From Bacteroidales bacterium (GTDB lineage Bacteria; Bacteroidota; Bacteroidia; Bacteroidales; UBA932): a stretch of 9,901 nt of DNA. The stretch covers positions 1-9,901 of the forward strand of contig SFJB01000065.1 in NCBI GenBank assembly GCA_004555145.1, in the 5' to 3' direction. Below are positions 6,236-9,901 of this stretch, piece by piece. The notes beneath the pieces were generated by a model. That model searched no databases. It was not told where the DNA came from and saw only the letters and a program-made list of their open reading frames with translations. The position numbers and the translations under genes are program-made. Position 1 is the first letter of the stretch. The number at the start of each line of letters is the position of its first letter.

Positions 6236-7329
6236 AGTCTGGTAAAGGCGCCTCCCTTCGCCTCGAAACAGGCCCTGTCGCTGCCCAGGGCATCGAGTAT
6301 GTTCGCCGTCCTCACCTTATCCGAGTCGGTGATGAAGATCTGCCCGAATCCTTCGTCGGAAACCATTTCAAGAAGTCTTGAAATCCTTCCGGGGTCCAGC
6401 TTGTCGAAGAGGTCGTCAAGCAGGAGGGTGGGAGCGAAGCCGCAACTATCCTTCATGATGCCGTACTGGGAAAATTTAAGGGCGACGAGGAAGGATTTCT
6501 GCTGGCCCTGGGAGCCGCAACGCCTCAGAGGCATACCGTCCAGGGTGAAGATAAAGTCATCGCGCTGAATGCCTGCACCGGTGTACTTGAGTATCCTGTC
6601 CCTTTCCCTGCCTGCCTTCAGCATCTCGTACAGGCTTCCTCTTGACAAATCGGACCTGTACTCCATACCTATGCTCTCGCCTCCGGCGGAAATGCGTCCG
6701 TAACAGTCTGCCGCCAGGGGAAGCAGATCCCTGCAGAATTCCTCCCTGCGCAGGAACACCGGCATCGCCAGGTCTTCAAGCCTGCGGTCGAGGGTGTCGA
6801 GGTAGTCCTCGTCCATAAATCCTTCCTTGAGAAGACGGTTGCGCTGCATCAGAAGCTTGTTGTATTGCTGCAGGGAACTGAGGTACTCACGGTCGAGCTG
6901 GGAGAGCACGGAATTCACGAAGCGTCGTCTTTCCTCTCCAGATTCGCTCACCAGGGAACTGTCGGAAGGGGATACAATCACTACGGGAAGCAGACCTATG
7001 TGGTCGGAGATGCGATCGCAGACCTTGTCGTCGCGCCTGAGTTTCTTCTCGCCGTTCGCGCTGACGCTGATGCTGATTCTCGACTTGATCCCCGAAGGCA
7101 TCAGATAGCTGCCGAGCAGGGAAAAACTCTCCGTGCCCTTGCGGAAATTGTACCTGTCCTGCCTTCCGAGGGCGCTCTTCGTCATTGAAAGATACCACAC
7201 GGCCTCCAGAAGGTTGGTCTTGCCTTCGCCGTTCCCGCCCCCGATGCAATTGATCTTCGGGGAAAACTCCAATTCCTGCAGTTCTATGTTCCTGAAGTCC
7301 TGAATGACTATTTTCTCAAGTATCGGCAT
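6232..7329 (-). CDS. recF: DNA replication and repair protein RecF
   Basis: RecF is an SMC-like ATPase that acts with RecO and RecR to load RecA on gapped DNA at stalled forks. With the start used here it has 365 residues, normal for the family. It begins with ILEKIVIQDFRNI (3-15), then the Walker A GGNGEGKTN (31-39) followed by LLEAVWYLS. RecF-typical VIVSPSDSSLVSESGEERRRF follows in the mid-part. Late in the protein come the ABC signature SQGQQKSFLVALKFSQ, Walker B TLLLDDLFDKLD, and the final strand QIFITDSD. I chose the ATG at 7329 over the one at 7356 because residues 1-9 of the longer form overlap a TACCTTTG -7 element (7335-7342) and because homologues start just before the first strand. 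Its stop overlaps the GTG of the DUF721 gene by four bases. The gene leads the minus-strand block and is divergent from the TPR gene. Confidence 0.97.
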   Translation of the reverse strand: MPILEKIVIQDFRNIELQELEFSPKINCIGGGNGEGKTNLLEAVWYLSMTKSALGRQDRYNFRKGTESFSLLGSYLMPSGIKSRISISVSANGEKKLRRDDKVCDRISDHIGLLPVVIVSPSDSSLVSESGEERRRFVNSVLSQLDREYLSSLQQYNKLLMQRNRLLKEGFMDEDYLDTLDRRLEDLAMPVFLRREEFCRDLLPLAADCYGRISAGGESIGMEYRSDLSRGSLYEMLKAGRERDRILKYTGAGIQRDDFIFTLDGMPLRRCGSQGQQKSFLVALKFSQYGIMKDSCGFAPTLLLDDLFDKLDPGRISRLLEMVSDEGFGQIFITDSDKVRTANILDALGSDRACFEAKGGAFTRL

Positions 7330-7334
7330 AACAA

Positions 7335-7366
7335 CAAAGGTAGTCATTAATCTCAATTAAAGCAAT
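7335..7366 (-). promoter_or_regulatory. Candidate recF promoter (-33/-7)
   Basis: On the minus strand the -33-like ATTG (7366-7363) is followed by a 20-base spacer and TACCTTTG (7342-7335), a full match to TAnnTTTG. Only five bases separate the box from the recF ATG at 7329, so the transcript would begin at or within a base or two of the start codon. Confidence 0.65.
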
Positions 7367-7378
7367 ACATGCCGCACA

Positions 7379-7410
7379 CTTGTATAGTTAAAGTATTTTT
7401 CTTAATTTTG
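7379..7410 (+). promoter_or_regulatory. Candidate promoter of the TPR-yebC operon
   Basis: CTTG (7379-7382), close to the -33 consensus TTTG, is followed by a 20-base spacer and TAATTTTG (7403-7410), a full TAnnTTTG match. The predicted leader is about 30 bases and A/T-rich with no Shine-Dalgarno sequence. It lies back to back with the recF promoter, the two -33 boxes being 12 bases apart. Confidence 0.72.
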
Positions 7411-7445
7411 CAGGCTAAATTATCGATTATAATCAAAACTAAGAT

Positions 7446-8123
7446 ATGGCTAAGAACAATGTAAACCAAAAGGAAGCGGCGATGCAGGAAAACCTTGAGC
7501 ACACCGTTTCATCCACTGAAAAATTCTTCACCGAACACGGCAAGCTCGTATGGTCTGTACTCGCAGGCCTTGTGATCGTCGGACTCGCCATCCTTCTGTA
7601 CAACAAGTTCATCTATCAGCGTCAGTGCGAGGAGGCTATGGAGCAGGCCTATCCTGCCGAGCAGAGCTTCCAGGCTTCCGAGTATGAGATTGCCCTCAAC
7701 GGTGACGGCAACAATCTCGGCTTTGCTGACCTCATCGACAACTACGGAGCAAAGGCCGGAAAGGCTTTGTATTTCTACGCAGGTGTATGCGAGCTGAATC
7801 TCGGCAACTACGAGGGCGCTCTTTCCTACCTGAAGAAGTACAAGGGCAAGGAGCCTGTGCTTGCGGCCCGCGCCAAGGCCTGTGAGGGTGACGCTTACGT
7901 CGGACTTGAGGATTACAGGAATGCTGTTGCATGCTTCGAGAAGGCTGTAGCCCTGGCGGACAACGTATTTGCATCCGCTTATCTTGTGAAGGCCGGACTC
8001 GCATATGAGGCTCTCGGCGACAAGGCTGCCGCTCTCAAGTGCTACAACAGCGTGAAGAACGACTACCCTCAGTCAATTGAAGCTTACGACATCAACTCAT
8101 ACATCGCAAGGGTAAGCGAATAA
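7446..8123 (+). CDS. Membrane-anchored tetratricopeptide repeat protein
   Basis: This 225-residue protein has a polar N-terminus (1-33), one membrane helix (about 34-52, LVWSVLAGLVIVGLAILLY) and a C-terminal domain of TPR-like helical hairpins. The repeats can be seen at about 104-133 (GKALYFYAGVCELNLGNYEG...LKKY), 141-172 (ARAKACEGDAYVGLEDYRNA...) and 178-208 (AYLVKAGLAYEALGDKAAAL...YPQS), with the usual A/G-Y-x-x-L-G/E-D-Y pattern. The topology (short cytoplasmic tail, anchor, then TPR domain) resembles YfgM-type proteins, which hold client or partner proteins at the inner membrane, but I cannot say what it binds. From memory, similar genes flank recF in Bacteroidales. It starts at the ATG at 7446, about 35 bases after a good -7 element, and is followed 17 bases later by the yebC-family gene. 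Confidence 0.9.
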   Translation: MAKNNVNQKEAAMQENLEHTVSSTEKFFTEHGKLVWSVLAGLVIVGLAILLYNKFIYQRQCEEAMEQAYPAEQSFQASEYEIALNGDGNNLGFADLIDNYGAKAGKALYFYAGVCELNLGNYEGALSYLKKYKGKEPVLAARAKACEGDAYVGLEDYRNAVACFEKAVALADNVFASAYLVKAGLAYEALGDKAAALKCYNSVKNDYPQSIEAYDINSYIARVSE

Positions 8124-8127
8124 AATC

Positions 8128-8133
8128 AGGAGA
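8128..8133 (+). promoter_or_regulatory. Shine-Dalgarno site for the yebC-family gene
   Basis: AGGAGA lies 7 bases before the ATG at 8141, in the 17-base gap after the TPR stop codon. It supports the start at MGRAFEFRKE and lets the second gene of the operon be translated independently of the first. Confidence 0.7.
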
Positions 8134-8140
8134 GAAAGAT

Positions 8141-8893
8141 ATGGGAAGAGCTTTTGAATTCCGCAAGGAAAGGAAGTTGAAGCGTTGGGGTCATATGGCC
8201 CGCACCTTCACCAAACTCGGAAAGGAAATCACCATAGCTGTAAAGCAGGGCGGTCCTGACGTAACCGGCAACCCGCGTCTCCGTGCCCTTATGGCTGAGG
8301 CCCGTTCAGAGCAGATGCCGAAGGAGAACATAGAGCGCGCCATCAAAAAGGCGACAGAGAGCAAGCAGGGCGACTTCAAGGAAGTGACCTTCGAGGGATA
8401 CGGCCCTTACGGCATCGCTTTCCTGGTTGAGACCGCTACCGACAACAATACCCGTACCGTTGCCAATGTGAGGAGCTATTTCACCAAATGCGGAGGCTCC
8501 CTCGGCACCTCAGGCTCGGTAAGCTTTATGTTCGACCACAAATGCACCTTCCGCATCAAGGCTAAGGATGGCATCGACGTGGAAGAGCTCGAGCTCGAGA
8601 TGATAGACTACGGCGTGGAGGAACTCTTCGAGATTGAAGAGGAGGACAAGGACGGAAACGTGTCCAAGGTAATCGTCATCTACGGCGACTATTCAGCTTA
8701 CGGACAGATACAGAAGTATATAGAGGAAAACGGCTATGAGCTCATCTCCGGCGGATTCGAACAGATTCCTAACGTGGAGCTCAAGGAAGTTACCCCGGAG
8801 CAGAGAGTCACCCTCGAGAAGCTTACCAATCTGCTCGAAGATGACGAAGACGTTACCAATGTATATTCCACAATGAAGCCGGCTGAGGAATAA
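8141..8893 (+). CDS. yebC: YebC/PmpR/TACO1 family protein
   Basis: This 250-residue cytosolic protein covers the full YebC family. It begins with MGRAFEFRKERKLKRWGHMARTFTKLGKEI, where the family usually has GHSKW...R...K. Typical blocks follow: GGPDVTGNPRLRALMAEAR (37-55), MPKENIERAIKKA (59-71), FEGYGPYGIAFLVE (84-97), TDNNTRTVANVRSYFTKCGG (99-118) and GSVSFMF (125-131). The tail is acidic and ends with LLEDDEDVTNVYSTM. YebC/PmpR was first described as a DNA-binding transcriptional regulator; recent work places several members, like mitochondrial TACO1, at the ribosome, where they relieve stalling at proline-rich stretches. The biotin carrier made elsewhere in this window has such an Ala/Pro-rich linker, but any link is only speculative. 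It is the second gene of an operon with the TPR gene and is followed 20 bases later by a terminator. Confidence 0.95.
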   Translation: MGRAFEFRKERKLKRWGHMARTFTKLGKEITIAVKQGGPDVTGNPRLRALMAEARSEQMPKENIERAIKKATESKQGDFKEVTFEGYGPYGIAFLVETATDNNTRTVANVRSYFTKCGGSLGTSGSVSFMFDHKCTFRIKAKDGIDVEELELEMIDYGVEELFEIEEEDKDGNVSKVIVIYGDYSAYGQIQKYIEENGYELISGGFEQIPNVELKEVTPEQRVTLEKLTNLLEDDEDVTNVYSTMKPAEE

Positions 8894-8913
8894 TCCTCAC
8901 CGAGATGGTTTAT

Positions 8914-8941
8914 GAGGCGCCCTGAGGGACGCCTCTTTTTT
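8914..8941 (+). terminator. Intrinsic terminator after the yebC-family gene
   Basis: A GAGGCG stem (8914-8919) pairs with CGCCTC (8930-8935). Inside it CCC pairs with GGG around a TGA loop, leaving one bulged A. Six T residues follow (8936-8941). It begins 20 bases after the stop codon and separates the TPR-yebC operon from the cyclophilin gene. Confidence 0.9.
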
Positions 8942-8966
8942 ATGTTTCCTAAAATTCGTATATTCG
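8936..8966 (+). promoter_or_regulatory. Weak candidate promoter for the cyclophilin gene
   Basis: TATATTCG (8959-8966) differs by one base from TAnnTTTG. TTTT in the terminator T-tract (8936-8939) lies 19 bases upstream as a possible -33. Transcription would start near 8972, at the edge of a perfect hairpin. Two mismatches make this tentative. Confidence 0.4.
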
Positions 8967-8972
8967 CACAAT

Positions 8973-8989
8973 GCAAGCCCTTGGCTTGC
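8973..8989 (+). promoter_or_regulatory. Hairpin in the leader of the cyclophilin gene
   Basis: GCAAGCC (8973-8979) and GGCTTGC (8983-8989) form a perfect 7-bp stem with a CTT loop, ending 17 bases before the ATG at 9007. There is no T-tract after it, so it is not a terminator. It could be a stabilising 5' hairpin or a protein-binding site. Confidence 0.6.
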
Positions 8990-9006
8990 CAAAACACTTG
9001 AATAAT

Positions 9007-9750
9007 ATGGCAAAAGTAAAAATCTCAACCACTTGCGGTGACATTACCGTTCGTCTCTATGACGAAACTCCCATCCATCGCGACAATTTCCTCAAGCTTG
9101 CCAGGGAAGGTTTCTATAACGGCACACTTTTTCACAGGGTAATCAAGAATTTCATGATCCAGGGCGGCGATCCCGATAGCAAGGGCGCTCCTGCGGGAAA
9201 GCGTCTCGGTACGGGGGATGCAGGATACACCCTCGAAGCCGAGTTCAAGCCGGAACTCTTCCATAAGCGGGGCGCACTTTGCGCAGCAAGGCAGGGTGAC
9301 CAGGTGAACCCGGAACGCAGAAGCAGCGGTTGCCAGTTCTACATAGTGTGGGGTGAGAAGTACAATGATTCCAAGATGAACCAGCTCGACCGTCAGTGCG
9401 AGATGCAGGCATTGAACTCCACCTTCTCGACCCTTGCCGCACAGCATAGGGACGAGATACTCCAACTCAGGCGCGAGCGCAACCGGGAGGGCCTTATGGA
9501 ACTTCAGCAGCAGCTCGAGGCGGAAGCCAATGCAATCGTGGTGGAAAAAGGTCTGGGCAGGATGCCGCAGGAGAGAAAGGAAGCTTACAGGACAGTGGGC
9601 GGTACACCTTTCCTCGACGGACAGTACACCGTGTTCGGAGAGACCGAGCAGGGGCTCGAGGTGGTGGAGAAGATACAGAACGCCATCACCGATGAAGCCG
9701 ACAGGCCGCTGGAAGATATAAAGATTGTCTCGATGACAATAATTGACTGA
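9007..9750 (+). CDS. Cyclophilin-type peptidyl-prolyl cis-trans isomerase with helical insert
   Basis: This enzyme catalyses cis-trans isomerisation of Xaa-Pro bonds. It has 247 residues and no signal peptide or lipobox, so it is probably cytosolic. Cyclophilin blocks appear in order: GDITVRLYDETPIHRDNFLK (11-30), GFYNGTLFHRVIKNFMIQGG (35-54) with the catalytic Arg44 plus Phe49 and Gln52, GALCAARQGDQVNPERRSSG (89-108), CQFYIVWG (109-116), and then, after a long insert, PFLDGQYTVFGETEQGLEVV (201-220). The insert (about 117-198) is rich in Gln, Glu, Arg and Leu and looks like a helical hairpin or coiled coil. It makes the protein some 80 residues longer than plain PpiB; I recall similar inserts in other Bacteroidota. 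As in bacterial cyclophilins, Phe202 replaces the cyclosporin-contacting Trp, so reduced cyclosporin binding is expected. I chose the ATG at 9007 because the ATG at 8971 would make the leader hairpin coding and lies at or before the likely transcription start. Confidence 0.94.
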   Translation: MAKVKISTTCGDITVRLYDETPIHRDNFLKLAREGFYNGTLFHRVIKNFMIQGGDPDSKGAPAGKRLGTGDAGYTLEAEFKPELFHKRGALCAARQGDQVNPERRSSGCQFYIVWGEKYNDSKMNQLDRQCEMQALNSTFSTLAAQHRDEILQLRRERNREGLMELQQQLEAEANAIVVEKGLGRMPQERKEAYRTVGGTPFLDGQYTVFGETEQGLEVVEKIQNAITDEADRPLEDIKIVSMTIID

Positions 9751-9810
9751 GATGAGAAGAATTGCAATCACATCTGCATCTGTAAGTCCCTGAATATATT
9801 TCGAATTTAA

Positions 9811-9829
9811 GTTTCGCATGTTGCGAAAC
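9811..9829. repeat. Perfect inverted repeat downstream of the cyclophilin gene
   Basis: GTTTCGCA (9811-9818) and TGCGAAAC (9822-9829) form an 8-bp stem with a TGT loop in AT-rich sequence. CGAATTT occurs on both sides (9802-9808 and 9833-9839). No clean T-tract follows on either strand, so I do not call it a terminator, though it could act as a weak one for the cyclophilin transcript. Confidence 0.6.
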
Positions 9830-9842
9830 TACCGAATTTTGA

Positions 9843-9854
9843 GACCTTTAGGTC
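9843..9854. repeat. Short inverted repeat
   Basis: GACCT (9843-9847) and AGGTC (9850-9854) flank a two-base TT centre. It is too short to mean much alone but sits between two longer palindromes. Confidence 0.35.
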
Positions 9855-9858
9855 GATA

Positions 9859-9901
9859 GTAAGTCCCTTCCCCGGGGGAAGGGATTTAGGGATGGGTCCT
9901 C
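9859..9901. repeat. GC-rich palindrome resembling a dispersed intergenic (REP-like) repeat, cut by the window edge
   Basis: TCCCTTCCCC (9864-9873) and GGGGAAGGGA (9875-9884) form a near-perfect 10-bp arm palindrome around one G. ATTTAGGGATGGGTCC follows to the edge. The pattern AAGTCCC...GGGATTTAGGG is one I associate with high-copy intergenic elements in Bacteroidota genomes; this is from memory and was not searched. The stretch 9751-9901 contains no convincing gene. Confidence 0.5.

Noticed and set aside
8941..8948. TATGTTTC as a -7 element
   Set aside because: There is no TTTG-like box at 19-21 bases upstream, and it directly abuts the terminator T-tract. The TATATTCG site fits slightly better.
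8971..9006. ATG at 8971 as the cyclophilin start adding 12 residues
   Set aside because: The extra residues are encoded by a perfect hairpin and have no cyclophilin counterpart. The ATG at 9007 directly precedes the first strand.
9025..9819. 264-codon open frame on the minus strand opposite the cyclophilin gene
   Set aside because: The plus strand shows unmistakable cyclophilin motifs. The antisense translation has no motifs, and its start lies in the hairpin block.
1..9901. Search for CRISPR arrays, tRNA or rRNA genes, insertion sequences, toxin-antitoxin or phage genes
   Set aside because: I saw no regularly spaced repeats, tRNA-like folds, transposase motifs or defence domains. The window is compact core-genome coding sequence.

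Overview
The window looks like chromosomal core-genome DNA from a member of the Bacteroidota, most likely order Bacteroidales. Three things point there. The promoter-like sites match the Bacteroidota -7 consensus TAnnTTTG rather than TATAAT. The gene content (a Na+-pumping methylmalonyl-CoA-type decarboxylase, DUF4301, PdxB, a small DUF721 protein beside recF, a membrane TPR protein, and a cyclophilin with a helical insert) is typical of that phylum. Few genes have a strong Shine-Dalgarno sequence. By eye the genes are moderately GC-rich. I cannot assign a genus from the sequence alone.

Layout. The left three quarters are read on the minus strand, from right to left, in two blocks. The first block is recF - DUF721 - pdxB - DUF4301 (7329 down to 3346). 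Its first three genes are joined by 4-base start/stop overlaps, and it has a promoter-like site just upstream of recF. The second block is mmdA - oadG - biotin carrier - oadB (3294 down to base 2, running off the left edge), with its own -7-like site. It encodes the four parts of a biotin-dependent, sodium-translocating decarboxylase: carboxyltransferase, small membrane anchor, biotinyl carrier and membrane beta subunit. Its probable role is decarboxylation of (S)-methylmalonyl-CoA to propionyl-CoA in the succinate-to-propionate fermentation, coupled to Na+ export.

The right quarter is on the plus strand. A membrane-anchored TPR gene and a yebC-family gene form a short operon, read divergently from recF and closed by a clear intrinsic terminator. 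A monocistronic cytosolic cyclophilin follows. The last 150 bases hold no convincing gene; they contain three inverted repeats, one of them a very strong GC palindrome that resembles a dispersed intergenic repeat.

I see no defence, mobile or secretion system, and nothing that amounts to a new multi-gene system. The points most worth a second look are: a PdxB homologue whose catalytic arginine is glutamine; a recF promoter placed so close to the start codon that the mRNA is probably leaderless; a hairpin at the predicted 5' end of the cyclophilin mRNA; and the structured, repeat-like sequence at the right edge.
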